Source: Paenibacillus_E qinlingensis
Lineage (GTDB): Bacteria; Bacillota; Bacilli; Paenibacillales; NBRC-103111
Assembly: GCF_028746185.1 (NCBI RefSeq)
Contig: NZ_JAQIVH010000038.1
Span: 33,250 to 97,249, forward strand
Direction of reading: 5' to 3'
Length of the DNA: 64,000 bases
The translations under genes and the position numbers were made by a program. Below, one piece after another: positions 17,590-27,211 of this stretch (its first letter is position 1; every line of letters starts with the position of its first letter). The notes beneath the pieces are model-generated. The model saw only the letters and a program-made list of their open reading frames with translations. It was not told the DNA's origin and made no database searches.

Positions 17590-18510
17590 TTATCCTTTAA
17601 CAGATCCGAGGAACGACCCCTTTACAAAATACTTTTGCAGGAAAGGGTAAACGATGAGAATCGGTACAGTCGCGAAGACAATCGTAGCTCCCTTCAGAGA
17701 CTCCTCAATGACGTTGAGATTATCCAACGATTGCATTGTTTCCAAAGAGGTATCCATCTGGGCAAGCAGCAAAATGTTCCTCAGTTTCACCTGTAACGTA
17801 TAGAGCGCTGAATCGTCGATGTACAAGACTGCTGCAAAGTAGGAGTTCCAATGACCGACCGCATAAAACAGAGAGATCGTTGCCAATACGGCACCAGATA
17901 GGGGAAGGACTACCTGTGCTAAGTATCGCAAATTGCCGCAGCCGTCCATGACGGCCGCCTCGCGCAGCTCTTCAGGGAGATCCTGAAAAAAGGATTTCAT
18001 GATAATAACGTTAAAGGCGCTGATTAAACCTGGAAGCATTAACGCCCATAAGCTGTTTAACAGTCCTAGCGACTTGATCAACAAGTAACTGGGAATCATA
18101 CCGCCACTGAAAACCATAGTCACAATCATGAAATTCATAAAATATTTGCGGCCCTTCAAATCCTTCCTAGAAAGGGGATAAGCCGTTGTGATCGAGAATA
18201 ACATGTTCAGTACAGTACCAACTACCGTGATATAGATCGTTACACCTAACGATCTGATAATATTGGAATCTGTGACGACCGATTTCATCGCATCAAGCTG
18301 AAAATCTACAGGCCAAAGCACCACTTTACCCGTCTGAATGGCATGGCTGGAGCTAAAGGCATTAGCTAACGTATTAATGAAAGGAAATATACAAATGAAG
18401 GTAAATAGGATGAGCAGCGTATAATTAACGATGTTAAAGCTGACGTCCCATCCTGAATACTTGCCGAATAAGCTGCGTCTATTTCCATGTTTGTGTGCAG
18501 TAGCCGCCAT
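17590..18510 (-). CDS. sugar ABC transporter permease (YtcP/LplC-type)
   Basis: 306 residues with six hydrophobic segments, of the MalG-like BPD_transp_1 class. The EAA loop reads EELREAAVMDGCGNLRYLAQVVLPLSG, which contacts the ATPase. The long SSSHAIQTGKVVLWPVD loop after the first helix is typical of this subfamily, and the C-terminal FLQKYFVKGSFLGSVKG tail is diagnostic. The start follows AGGAGAG. It lies 27 bases after the first permease and 178 bases before the binding-protein gene in the same direction. Confidence 0.93.
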   Translation of the reverse strand: MAATAHKHGNRRSLFGKYSGWDVSFNIVNYTLLILFTFICIFPFINTLANAFSSSHAIQTGKVVLWPVDFQLDAMKSVVTDSNIIRSLGVTIYITVVGTVLNMLFSITTAYPLSRKDLKGRKYFMNFMIVTMVFSGGMIPSYLLIKSLGLLNSLWALMLPGLISAFNVIIMKSFFQDLPEELREAAVMDGCGNLRYLAQVVLPLSGAVLATISLFYAVGHWNSYFAAVLYIDDSALYTLQVKLRNILLLAQMDTSLETMQSLDNLNVIEESLKGATIVFATVPILIVYPFLQKYFVKGSFLGSVKG

Positions 18511-18537
18511 ATCTCTACTCTCCTACTCATTCGAATT

Positions 18538-19497
18538 TTACCAAAGTCCTTCCTTACCCAGACGCTTGGCAAAATAATTCGCACCAAGCACAAGAATAAG
18601 ATTAATGATGGATTGCGACATCCCGATGGCCGTCGTAATGCCGAATTGTCCCTGCTTAATCCCCGAAGAATAAACGTATGTGCTGATTACCTCCGAGATA
18701 TTGGTAACAACAGGATTCTGCAAGGCAAAAGGATGCTCGAAACCGATAGAAACCATATGACCGATATTGAGAATCAGCAGGATAATAACCGTTGGCATAA
18801 TTCCCGGCAGCGTAATATGCACGATTTTCTTCCATCTGCCTGCACCATCCATAACAGCTGCTTCGTACAAAGAAGGATCGATCATCGTCATCGCTGCAAG
18901 ATAAATAATCGTTCCCCATCCCGCTCCTGCCCATACGCTGGACAAGGTGTAGACGATGACCCACCAGGTCTCCTCGATCATGAAATAGATTTCTTCCATC
19001 CCAATGAATCTCATCATACTATTGATGATCCCATATTTCGGGGATAGGAGATTATAAATAATCCCGCCCATGATGACCCATGACATAAAGTGAGGCAAAT
19101 ACAGAAGCGATTGCGATATTTTCTTGAAATATTTCGCTCTGATCTCATTCAGCATCAACGCCAGAATAATTGGAGCTGGGAATCCCACGATGAGACCCAG
19201 CACATTAAGTAGCAGCGTATTGCGGACGATCCTATAGAAATCCTGAATCTGCAGCATCTCCTTGAAATGATGCAGGCCTATCCAGTCCGAATCGAAGATG
19301 CCTTTGAAGATGTTATAATCCTTAAAAGCAACGACAAGCCCGAACATAGGAATATAACAAAATACAAAGAAGAAGATAATGCCCGGGACAAGCAGTAAGT
19401 ACAAATCGTAATTTTTAAAGAGCTCTTTGGTAAAAGCGTTTCTCGGTTTACGGTCCGTCTGTGCAATTACATGCTGTTTCTGAGATTGTACTTCCAT
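18538..19497 (-). CDS. sugar ABC transporter permease (YteP/LplB-type)
   Basis: 319 residues with six hydrophobic segments, MalF-like. The EAA loop is YEAAVMDGAGRWKKIVHITLPG. Other landmarks are YLLLVPGIIFFFVFCYIPMFG in the first helix and KDYNIFKGI. I set the start at the ATG at 19497, which has AAAGGAG seven bases upstream; a TTG at 19533 would place the cre operator against the coding start. It is the first gene of the importer operon, 193 bases from the M20 peptidase gene, with its own promoter region and catabolite-control site. Confidence 0.93.
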   Translation of the reverse strand: MEVQSQKQHVIAQTDRKPRNAFTKELFKNYDLYLLLVPGIIFFFVFCYIPMFGLVVAFKDYNIFKGIFDSDWIGLHHFKEMLQIQDFYRIVRNTLLLNVLGLIVGFPAPIILALMLNEIRAKYFKKISQSLLYLPHFMSWVIMGGIIYNLLSPKYGIINSMMRFIGMEEIYFMIEETWWVIVYTLSSVWAGAGWGTIIYLAAMTMIDPSLYEAAVMDGAGRWKKIVHITLPGIMPTVIILLILNIGHMVSIGFEHPFALQNPVVTNISEVISTYVYSSGIKQGQFGITTAIGMSQSIINLILVLGANYFAKRLGKEGLW

Positions 19498-19534
19498 ACC
19501 CTTGCTCCTTTCTCCAAATACGAACCCCCACAAG

Positions 19535-19548
19535 TGAAAGCGTTTTCT
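19535..19548 (-). promoter_or_regulatory. CcpA cre operator of the sugar ABC operon
   Basis: TGAAAGCGTTTTCT matches the cre consensus TGWAANCGNTNWCA at 13 of 14 positions, 38 bases upstream of the first permease start. Position and match predict glucose repression of the importer. Confidence 0.75.
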
Positions 19549-19689
19549 ATACTAGTAAATAAACTCACTGCTCAGCCTATTCTTCTAGGCATGTTGCAAG
19601 TGTACTTCCTTGCGAAAACGATTGACATGCTAGAAATTTTACTTTTTATTAGTTTTCTTTACTTCTAGCTTCCTATCTCTTACTTTCTG

Positions 19690-21090
19690 TTAATCGATTA
19701 ATAATTCATACATGCCCTGTAAGCAGATTTCGGCATGCTGCATCATATCATCGATAAAGATAAATTCGTCTGCTTGATGGACACGGGTATCAACGCCTCC
19801 AGGCAACCCCGCACCGAATGCGACACCATTGTTCCTCATTTTACGGGCATAGGTGCCGGCACCCATACGCAGCAGCACGGCTTCATCACCGGTGATTTTC
19901 TTGTAAGCGCGGCTTAACCGGACAATGACGGGATGGGTCTCTGGCACATACACCGGAAATAGATGTCGCGTCAGTTCCATGTGGATGCCATTCTTGCCTG
20001 CAAGGCCAGCAATCGTAGTTAATATACCAGCACCATCATGGCTGACTGGATACCGAATATTGCTTAGGGACTCCGCACGAAGAAGGTCACAGGAAATGGT
20101 GCGCAAATAAACAACCAACGAACCTGATACGCTATCGCTGCAAGCAATTCCGAGCGACTGCCCACCCTTCTCGGCGCCAATCTTACTGTTTAGGAAATGT
20201 AAGAAATAATCCCAATTCGTAGTCAGTCCTTGCGCACAGAGGAAAGCAACCATATTCGCGATCGCATTTCGCGAGCCTGTTGGACTGTCTGCTAGAAACT
20301 CACTTCCCGCCGTTAAGACTAGACCGCAATCCCTGTCGTATGCGAACGACATATTCGCATGCAGGTTAACTGCATCGTGAAAGTCTGCCACCTGATTGTC
20401 GGTGAGTTGCGCGAGAGAAAGCGACGCCGTGCAGGTCTCCGGAATCAGTGTAAGCATGTTGCCACCCTTCAGAGACAAGATCATCAGCTGCGGTTTCGTG
20501 GAAGTAGATTCTTGTTCACTCGAAAACACCACGTTCATACTTCCCATTTCCACATTGAAAATAGGGTAGCCCGCATCAGGCGCAAATGCCATAACCGGAA
20601 GCTGTTCCCTCTCGAAATAGTAGTCGAGGTCTTTCATGCCACTCTCCTCGTTCGTACCGAAGATCAAGCGGAGACGGCGACTGCCGGTAATGCCCAAATC
20701 CATTAGCGTTTTCAGCGCATACAAGGCGACTACAGCTGGTCCTTTGTTATCGGACGCACCTCTTCCGATAATCTTGCCATTCTCGATGAGGCCTCCAAAC
20801 GGCGGAAACATCCATCCAGCCCCTTCTTCTACTGTATCCAGATGAACAAGCACTGCAGCGATTTCCTCACCTTGTCCGTATTCGGCATGACCCGCATACC
20901 CGTCCACATTGGTCACTTCGAACCCTAACGATTCAGCCAATCGGAGCATATATTGCAAAGCATGATCGACGCCAGCTCCAAATGGTTTTCCCGGCTCCGG
21001 GGTGCCCATGATGCTTCTTATTTGTACAAGTTCGGAAATACCAGCTGTAATCGCATCCCGATATTTGTGAATTTCTTTCCCAATGATCAT
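19690..21090 (-). CDS. M20-family dipeptidase (PepV-like)
   Basis: 466 residues. The zinc-site motifs of M20 peptidases are present: VLVHLDTVEEG, GRGASDNKGP, GTNEESGM and FAPDAGYP, then near the C-terminus the GAGLPGGVDTRVHQADEFI histidine region. Two domains are expected, a catalytic core with a dimerisation lid inserted at about 190-330. PepV-type enzymes hydrolyse dipeptides in the cytosol. A dipeptidase inside a carbohydrate operon is unexpected, and an amidase role on an N-acylated sugar derivative is a speculation. The start follows GGGAGG, and it lies 42 bases after the GH105 gene in the same direction. Confidence 0.9.
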   Translation of the reverse strand: MIIGKEIHKYRDAITAGISELVQIRSIMGTPEPGKPFGAGVDHALQYMLRLAESLGFEVTNVDGYAGHAEYGQGEEIAAVLVHLDTVEEGAGWMFPPFGGLIENGKIIGRGASDNKGPAVVALYALKTLMDLGITGSRRLRLIFGTNEESGMKDLDYYFEREQLPVMAFAPDAGYPIFNVEMGSMNVVFSSEQESTSTKPQLMILSLKGGNMLTLIPETCTASLSLAQLTDNQVADFHDAVNLHANMSFAYDRDCGLVLTAGSEFLADSPTGSRNAIANMVAFLCAQGLTTNWDYFLHFLNSKIGAEKGGQSLGIACSDSVSGSLVVYLRTISCDLLRAESLSNIRYPVSHDGAGILTTIAGLAGKNGIHMELTRHLFPVYVPETHPVIVRLSRAYKKITGDEAVLLRMGAGTYARKMRNNGVAFGAGLPGGVDTRVHQADEFIFIDDMMQHAEICLQGMYELLID

Positions 21091-21132
21091 CTATATACCT
21101 CCCACTTTTTCACATTCGCTTCCAACCAACAG

Positions 21133-22206
21133 TCAGTCGACATGATGAAGACTTTCTACCAACATCAGCAGCGTCATGGATTGCCCGTAGGGCATCGGGC
21201 ATAGTGGGATGTCGCGATAAAACTGTAACGTACGCCCCATGCGTGTTCCGTAAGATACGCCGTGAACGGCTCCCTTGGCGTCAACCTTATGCATAACCGC
21301 TCGCAGTGCCTTCAACCCGACTTCTTTGTAGACTTCGCTGATATAACCTTTGCGAACAGCCTTCAGAATGCCGTAAGCAAACCCCGCAGTTGCTGAAGTC
21401 TCCTCGTAGGATGTCGGATCGTTCAGCAGTGTCGTCCACATCCCGCTCGGTCTTTGCATCTCCGTCAGTTTCTGAATCTGACGTTCTAGCGAAGAAAGCA
21501 GGAATACTTCTACACCTAGCGGTATCTTAACGATATCTAGGTAGTCGACCAACCCAGCCGTGTACCACGCATTACCGCGACCCCAGAGCGCTTCCGCGAA
21601 ATTATGCCCCTCCTTGAAACTCCAACCATGGAAAAATAGTCCCGTTTTCTTATCCGTCAAATACTTCAGATGGACGAGGAACTGACGAATACTTTCTTGT
21701 ACATAGTGATCTTTGGCCAACAAAATGCCCATCCTGCCCATGAACAACGCCGTCATATAGAGCGTATCGTCCCATAACTCACCTTCATTCGCATTATCGA
21801 TCGTCTCATGGGTAATCCCAAACTCAGGCGTGCGTGGCATCTCATCTGCCGCATAACTAACCCACTCTTCACATATCCGTAAGTACTCTGGATTGCGCGT
21901 TTCCTCGTACAAGTAGCTGAGCGTAAGCAGCGGACACATCGTATTGACGTTCTTCGGTGGAAGCCCCTCGCGAATCCGGCTATCGAACCACTCCGTTAAA
22001 TACGTAAACACATCCCGATTTTGGGTTTCCTTATAATACAAATAGAGGGAGAACAAGCCTACTCCTTGGGACCAGTCCCATTTATCCATCGTAATAATGC
22101 TGATTGGCGTGTCTTCCTGGATCGTTGCCTCCAGATTTTTCATCCCGCTAATGACTTTATGAATCATGATCTCTATCTCTTGCCGCTGTATTTGCGTTAT
22201 AGTCAC
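21133..22206 (-). CDS. GH105 unsaturated glycuronyl hydrolase (YteR/YesR-like)
   Basis: 357 residues from a GTG at 22206 preceded by GGGAGGTG; an earlier in-frame ATG lacks a ribosome site. The (alpha/alpha)6 enzyme family is recognised from DKWDWSQGVGLFSLY, HETIDNANEGELWDDTLYM (with the conserved aspartates), FHGWSF, LWGRGNAWYTAGL and TSATAGFAYGI. GH105 enzymes act in the cytosol, removing the 4,5-unsaturated uronic acid that polysaccharide lyases leave on oligosaccharides such as rhamnogalacturonan or ulvan. There is no signal peptide, in agreement with import by the ABC system downstream. Confidence 0.92.
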   Translation of the reverse strand: MTITQIQRQEIEIMIHKVISGMKNLEATIQEDTPISIITMDKWDWSQGVGLFSLYLYYKETQNRDVFTYLTEWFDSRIREGLPPKNVNTMCPLLTLSYLYEETRNPEYLRICEEWVSYAADEMPRTPEFGITHETIDNANEGELWDDTLYMTALFMGRMGILLAKDHYVQESIRQFLVHLKYLTDKKTGLFFHGWSFKEGHNFAEALWGRGNAWYTAGLVDYLDIVKIPLGVEVFLLSSLERQIQKLTEMQRPSGMWTTLLNDPTSYEETSATAGFAYGILKAVRKGYISEVYKEVGLKALRAVMHKVDAKGAVHGVSYGTRMGRTLQFYRDIPLCPMPYGQSMTLLMLVESLHHVD

Positions 22207-22299
22207 GGTAAGCACCTCCCAATACGCACTATAAAGTGCTTGTAACCATAATGTAACGCACACGTTCAGCAGTTTACATACGAGAATCTTACCCTTTTA

Positions 22300-23934
22300 T
22301 TAGATTTCTTTACCTCTGTTCTTATATTCTTTCGGCGACTGACCTTCAAGTCTCTTGAAAACCTGATAGAAATAAGCGTATTCCTTATACCCTACCATTT
22401 CGCCTACCTCATTTACCTTATTTTTGGGATCCATAAGCAAACGCTTGGCTGTCTCTATTCGAGCTTTAGACACCAAATCCACGAAATTAATACCGGTTTC
22501 TGTACGCAGCAACCTGCTTAAATAGCTCGAGCTCAGGCCAAAATGTTCAGCGGTTGACGTCAAGTTGATGGTGTCGGCGATATGACTGTTGATGTAATCG
22601 ATTACCTTTTTGACAACAAGGGAATAGACCTTTTCCCCGCCTTCTAGCTTCTTTTTGATCGTTCCAATAAACGTCGTGAGGTAAGTAGAAGCTTCTTTCA
22701 TACTCGTCAGCCGATACACATCCTCAAGAATTTGGTCGACACTTTTACCAAGTCCGAACTCATCGCCAGTTACACGGAAATAATAGCGTGCGACTGCAAG
22801 ACAAACTTCGGAGAGTAACCCCTTCACGACAAGAATATTCCCTTCGCTATAGGCGGTAATTTGCTTCAGAAACCGCTCCAAATACGCCATTATATCTTCG
22901 CTGGATTTGTCCTCCAACATTTGATTAAACTGCTCCAAGTCCTGAATAATTGAGAATTTACCCAGTTCCTTCTCTTGCTCGCAATGATCCGGGAATAACA
23001 CACTTTCCTCCATCAGGAAAAAGCTTGAATCCATAATCGAAGAAGCTTCCCTGAAAGCTTCCGGCAGCTCAAGAAGTGATTTATACACGGAACTGACCGC
23101 AATATGACAGGAAATTTGCTCCTTCATTTTAGCCACGTCAATAAACGCATTACAGAAGCCCTGCAGCTTCATTCTGAACTCCCTCTGCGACAATACCTTG
23201 GGGAATAAACATACGAATATAAGGTCATTATTCCGCTGAGACTCAATCACATAGAAATCACGCTTGGCAGCTAGACTATGCGCTTGTTCCGTTAGACGGA
23301 GTTGTATCTGTTGCTTAATCTTGACTGCGTTCGTTGCACCAGAATACCCCCCTCTATCTTCTGGACGAACAATTTGCACAACGTATCGGCTATAAAGGAT
23401 TTCAAGTTTCTTGACTTGTTCTTGCATATCGCCTGTTCCTGTAATCAGATCACTAATCAGCTTACTTCTAAGCGTGGGAATAGAATCGCTATGTTGTTTC
23501 TCCAACTCGACGTAAGCAGACGCCATCTTGACCGTATTCTCATTCTCCTTGCGCTTAAAATCGATCTCCGATGCAGCACTCCCGATCACTCGGCTTAGCT
23601 CTTCGTAATTAATGGGTTTGACGATAAAATCGAATACACCAAGTCGAACAGCCCTCTTCGCATATTCAAAATCCTGGTAACCTGTAATTAAGATTGTCTT
23701 GGCCAAAGGAAAGTCCGTACTCATCTCTTCAGCTAAATCGAGCCCGCTTAAGCCTGGCATTTTGATGTCCGTCACGAGAATGTCTGGCTGAAGCTCCTTA
23801 ATTAAACGTTTACCCTCTATTCCATCCTCCGCTTGACCGACTACGGTGCAATTTAGCTTATCCCAAGCAATCATTTGCACAATCGCTTGCCGGATCAGCG
23901 GTTTATCGTCAATAACCACGACTTTATATGTCAT
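22300..23934 (-). CDS. yesN: YesN-type response regulator with AraC DNA-binding domain
   Basis: 544 residues. The receiver domain (1-120) has Asp in ILVTDIKMPGLSG and Lys in VKPINYEEL. The middle ~300 residues are helical and divergent, as usual for this class. A C-terminal AraC domain (about 440-540) ends VYSLVVKKVIDYINSH, SSSYLSRLLRTETGINF and VGYKEYAYFYQVFKRLEG. It should activate the nearby carbohydrate genes when phosphorylated by the YesM-like kinase, whose stop codon it overlaps by four bases (translational coupling). GGAGG precedes the ATG. Confidence 0.94.
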   Translation of the reverse strand: MTYKVVVIDDKPLIRQAIVQMIAWDKLNCTVVGQAEDGIEGKRLIKELQPDILVTDIKMPGLSGLDLAEEMSTDFPLAKTILITGYQDFEYAKRAVRLGVFDFIVKPINYEELSRVIGSAASEIDFKRKENENTVKMASAYVELEKQHSDSIPTLRSKLISDLITGTGDMQEQVKKLEILYSRYVVQIVRPEDRGGYSGATNAVKIKQQIQLRLTEQAHSLAAKRDFYVIESQRNNDLIFVCLFPKVLSQREFRMKLQGFCNAFIDVAKMKEQISCHIAVSSVYKSLLELPEAFREASSIMDSSFFLMEESVLFPDHCEQEKELGKFSIIQDLEQFNQMLEDKSSEDIMAYLERFLKQITAYSEGNILVVKGLLSEVCLAVARYYFRVTGDEFGLGKSVDQILEDVYRLTSMKEASTYLTTFIGTIKKKLEGGEKVYSLVVKKVIDYINSHIADTINLTSTAEHFGLSSSYLSRLLRTETGINFVDLVSKARIETAKRLLMDPKNKVNEVGEMVGYKEYAYFYQVFKRLEGQSPKEYKNRGKEI

Positions 23935-25736
23935 TTGGAGCTCTCCTCCGTCAGGATGGGAAGACGAATCCGAATCGTTGTCCCCTGATCCATTTCACTC
24001 ATAATACTTAAGCCGTATTCTTCTCCAAATAATATTTGAATCCGCTTGTGCACACTGATAATCCCAACGTTCGTATGCTTATCCTTCTGTTTCAGCTTCG
24101 AGTGCTCTGGTGGGTTGAGCAAGTGTTCCTTCGTTTCTTCATCAATGCCTACGCCATTATCGGATACTTCAAGATAGAGAACGTCTTCCTTCATCCAGCA
24201 GCCGATACTGACAATCCCTTTACCTACTTTCTCTTCAATCCCATGCTTGATCGAGTTTTCTACGAGTGGCTGCAGAATGAATTTAGGAACCCTAAAGGCC
24301 ATCAAGCTCGTGTCAAAATAATAATTAACTTCAATTCGATTGCCATAGATGATTTGATGAATAGATAAATAACTCCTAATAAAATCCACTTCTTCATGCA
24401 GGTAGATGATATCCCCCTTCTTGCTAATGCTCTCTCTGAGCAGCTTGCCGAGAAGGTAGATCATTTCACTGACTTGTTCGTCGCCACGCAGCTTGGCTAA
24501 ACTATGAATGGACTCCAGGGTATTGTAGAGGAAATGGGGGTCAATCTGGGCTTGCAGCGCCTTATATTCGAACTGAAGCGTGCGATACTCCGCTTTTTGC
24601 TTAAGCAGCTTCTCCTCATAGACGGTGTGGATTAACTCGCTGATCTTCTGAGCCATCGAATTGAATTTCTCCGCAAGCAGCCCTACTTCATCTCTGCTTC
24701 TGGGAACAATGACTTTATGGGTAAAGTCTACGGAGAAGTGCGTCATACTTTGGAGCAGCAGTCGAACGTTTCCTGTGATGTTGCTAGAAATGATAACCGC
24801 TAAGATGAAAGCTAGGAATAGTGAGACAAGAATGGTACTCAATGTCCAAAACTTGATGACTTCTGTGCCACGTGTTAATTCATTGACAGCGATAACTTGG
24901 ACAATCATCCACTTGTCATAGGGTGTTGAAATTATAGTAGAAATGTACGTTTGCCCTTCAAATTGAAAACCCTGATTGAGACTGGGCTTCCCAGCGTACA
25001 TCTTGTTTTCGATGAAATAGCGAGTCGGCTCGGAAACAAGCCTGTCGTACAATAGCGGTTCAAGTACCTCGTTTAAGATGACGATGTTCCCCTTCGTGAG
25101 TTCATCCACATTCGTGTATATGCTACCAATTAGATTAATGTCCACACCAACGATAATCATGCCCACATAACGGCTAGACGTAACGTCGTATACAGCCTTT
25201 TCCATGAAGATAACGTTGCTACTTCCCGGAACCCAAGAAGTGCGACCACGCTGATCTTTAATCTTCTCGATATTCAGATTCATTAGGTCTTTGTTGTAGT
25301 TTTGGGTCGCACTGCGTTCGAACCCGAATGAGTTGCCCGCCGTATCAATAACCATGACCGACAAGTACTCATCTTTGGAAAACACTAAATCTTTCATAAA
25401 CTCACTAATGACCTTATTTTTTATATACAAATCCGATTCACTTGCATCTTTGGAAATGCTCAGCGTCGTATTCAGCGTGGAATTTCGGAATTGTTGGAAT
25501 ACATGCTCCTCGATGTCCTTGGTCCGTTTCTCGAGATTTATCCCAATTTGCTCAATTAAGTATTGAGAAAAAACGGATGTATTCTGCTTGATTACGCTTA
25601 CAGACACATAGTAATTAACGATGCTAATCATCAGCACAGTTAATAAGATCATTACTGTAAAGGACAGTAGAAATTTCGTACGCAGCTTTAAATTCAGAAA
25701 TTTGGAAATCACCTTAGACAAACGCTTCACCCGCAT
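23931..25736 (-). CDS. yesM: YesM-type sensor histidine kinase
   Basis: About 601 residues. Two membrane helices (near 20-40 and 295-320) flank an extracytoplasmic dCache-like sensor domain. A HAMP region follows (about 320-375), then the His_kinase domain with QAQIDPHFLYNTLESI, whose His is the phosphate acceptor, and a HATPase with VENSIKHGIE and DNGVGID. These kinases sense extracellular sugars and pair with AraC-type regulators. The start is uncertain: the ATG at 25736 gives a normal N-terminus but has no clear ribosome site, and a GTG at 25766 sits in the loop of a strong hairpin. Confidence 0.92.
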   Translation of the reverse strand: MRVKRLSKVISKFLNLKLRTKFLLSFTVMILLTVLMISIVNYYVSVSVIKQNTSVFSQYLIEQIGINLEKRTKDIEEHVFQQFRNSTLNTTLSISKDASESDLYIKNKVISEFMKDLVFSKDEYLSVMVIDTAGNSFGFERSATQNYNKDLMNLNIEKIKDQRGRTSWVPGSSNVIFMEKAVYDVTSSRYVGMIIVGVDINLIGSIYTNVDELTKGNIVILNEVLEPLLYDRLVSEPTRYFIENKMYAGKPSLNQGFQFEGQTYISTIISTPYDKWMIVQVIAVNELTRGTEVIKFWTLSTILVSLFLAFILAVIISSNITGNVRLLLQSMTHFSVDFTHKVIVPRSRDEVGLLAEKFNSMAQKISELIHTVYEEKLLKQKAEYRTLQFEYKALQAQIDPHFLYNTLESIHSLAKLRGDEQVSEMIYLLGKLLRESISKKGDIIYLHEEVDFIRSYLSIHQIIYGNRIEVNYYFDTSLMAFRVPKFILQPLVENSIKHGIEEKVGKGIVSIGCWMKEDVLYLEVSDNGVGIDEETKEHLLNPPEHSKLKQKDKHTNVGIISVHKRIQILFGEEYGLSIMSEMDQGTTIRIRLPILTEESSK

Positions 25737-25750
25737 TCTGATGGAATGGC

Positions 25751-25779
25751 AAGTGCGTGAGCCCACAGCTCACGCACTT
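25751..25779. other. Strong hairpin overlapping the kinase translation start region
   Basis: Perfect 12-base arms AAGTGCGTGAGC and GCTCACGCACTT flank a five-base loop. No T-run follows on either strand, so it is not a standard terminator. It could attenuate read-through from the ferritin-like gene, or limit translation of the kinase. Confidence 0.7.
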
Positions 25780-25830
25780 ATTGTTAGCATTATAAACCTT
25801 TCCACGGTAATCGGCTATTGATTGTATGGA

Positions 25831-27174
25831 TTAGTACTTGTCGTAATTAAGTTCCATCGTTGCAAACCCACAGAATTCTGGGAAGCTGTGCAGCACTTTG
25901 TTAATCTCCTCTTGACTGTAACCCATTTTGCGAAGGTGCATCTGCTTAACCGTTTCTGCTGCATTCTGAGCTGATATGAAATCCTCCATATGCTCGAATA
26001 GCTTCGCACCCCATTTCTGCCCGAACCCAACATGCAGACGCTCGTCAGCAATATCGTATTCGGATTGGATAGATGACAGGGGATCACCGTGCTTCATGAA
26101 GGCACCAATCGACTTGCGCTTCTTTATGAAAGAACAAGGCTCCATAACCATCGTCAGACTAGCATAGAACTCAGGAAACACTTGATCCATCGTTTCTGGC
26201 GTCGGCGCTGTGGATGGATGCCAAGAGAAATCCTCCGTACGATAGCCCATCTGTTTCAATCGACGAACGCCCATTTGACTATGGCGAACTTCATCCCAGG
26301 TGTGCCGTGCTACATCCAGGTAGAAATCTACGGGCATTTTTTGTACACCGTAGTACAGATAGGTTAAGCTTTCTACAGCCGACATTTCACTGGCATTGAT
26401 GAAGATCATATGTTTTAAGCTATCGTAAGTGGGAGATTTCGGATCGAACATGGCACTTTTATATTTCGTCAGATCGACATGCGGATACTTGGGATCATTA
26501 GCAGGTTTCAGTGGGATCGGGCCTGCCGGCTCAAGAACCGGATGGTCAGGCCACTCAATCTTTTTCCCCGACGATGATTTCTCAAGCACCTTCCATACGT
26601 GATCGATATAAACCAGCCAACTATGATACGCCTCACGCTTCTGCCCATCTTCCACATAAGCAAACTTCACGTAAGGAATGCCCCAGGAAAGCATCTGCTC
26701 CTTATCCAGCTCGATATATCGCAGTTTATCAAACGTCGGTCCATCGAGGATCGGATCCAGCGTTTCATGGAAAGCGGTATACTGCTCATAAAGCTTCTGG
26801 ACGATGAACTTATAGCCAGCAGCAAATTCAATCAGCCCGCCCGCTTGTGTAATACGCTGACAAGCTTCTTGGAGACCACTCGGCGTCCAGGCTTTCTCAT
26901 TAATATCCGCTCCAGGCAACTCGCTGATCCGTTCACGCAGCTGTACCATATGCTGGGTGTGCAGGTACGATAATCGCACGAGTTCCCCTTTCAGATCCCA
27001 ATCTGGAACAGACGAGACCCATCCCATCGTCATTCGTGACAGCTCGAACTCTAACCAGAAACACATCTTCAGCAACTTTGCGGTATCTATCGGTCGCAGC
27101 AGCGAGCCTTTATAGGAAGAAGCAGCTTCAAGGAAGCTGTAATCCGTTACGTCCACTTCAATTCTCTTCGCCAT
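25831..27174 (-). CDS. ferritin-like diiron-type protein, function unknown
   Basis: 447 residues, no signal peptide. Two sets of helical Glu/His motifs suggest a ferritin-like diiron site. One set is ASEMSAVESLTYLYYG with ARHTWDEVRHSQMG (ExxH type). The other is MEPCSF with SEYDIADERLHVGFG. The N-terminal part has another EFELSRM/HTQHM helix pair. This resembles DUF455-type proteins from memory. The chemistry is unknown; such sites often activate oxygen. AGGGGG precedes the ATG. It lies 38 bases after the heparinase-like gene on the same strand, so it belongs to a probable operon with heparinase, PLP enzyme and PhyH. Confidence 0.75.
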   Translation of the reverse strand: MAKRIEVDVTDYSFLEAASSYKGSLLRPIDTAKLLKMCFWLEFELSRMTMGWVSSVPDWDLKGELVRLSYLHTQHMVQLRERISELPGADINEKAWTPSGLQEACQRITQAGGLIEFAAGYKFIVQKLYEQYTAFHETLDPILDGPTFDKLRYIELDKEQMLSWGIPYVKFAYVEDGQKREAYHSWLVYIDHVWKVLEKSSSGKKIEWPDHPVLEPAGPIPLKPANDPKYPHVDLTKYKSAMFDPKSPTYDSLKHMIFINASEMSAVESLTYLYYGVQKMPVDFYLDVARHTWDEVRHSQMGVRRLKQMGYRTEDFSWHPSTAPTPETMDQVFPEFYASLTMVMEPCSFIKKRKSIGAFMKHGDPLSSIQSEYDIADERLHVGFGQKWGAKLFEHMEDFISAQNAAETVKQMHLRKMGYSQEEINKVLHSFPEFCGFATMELNYDKY

Positions 27175-27211
27175 TGATAATTACCCCCTAAGAAGAACTG
27201 ACTTTAAGCTT

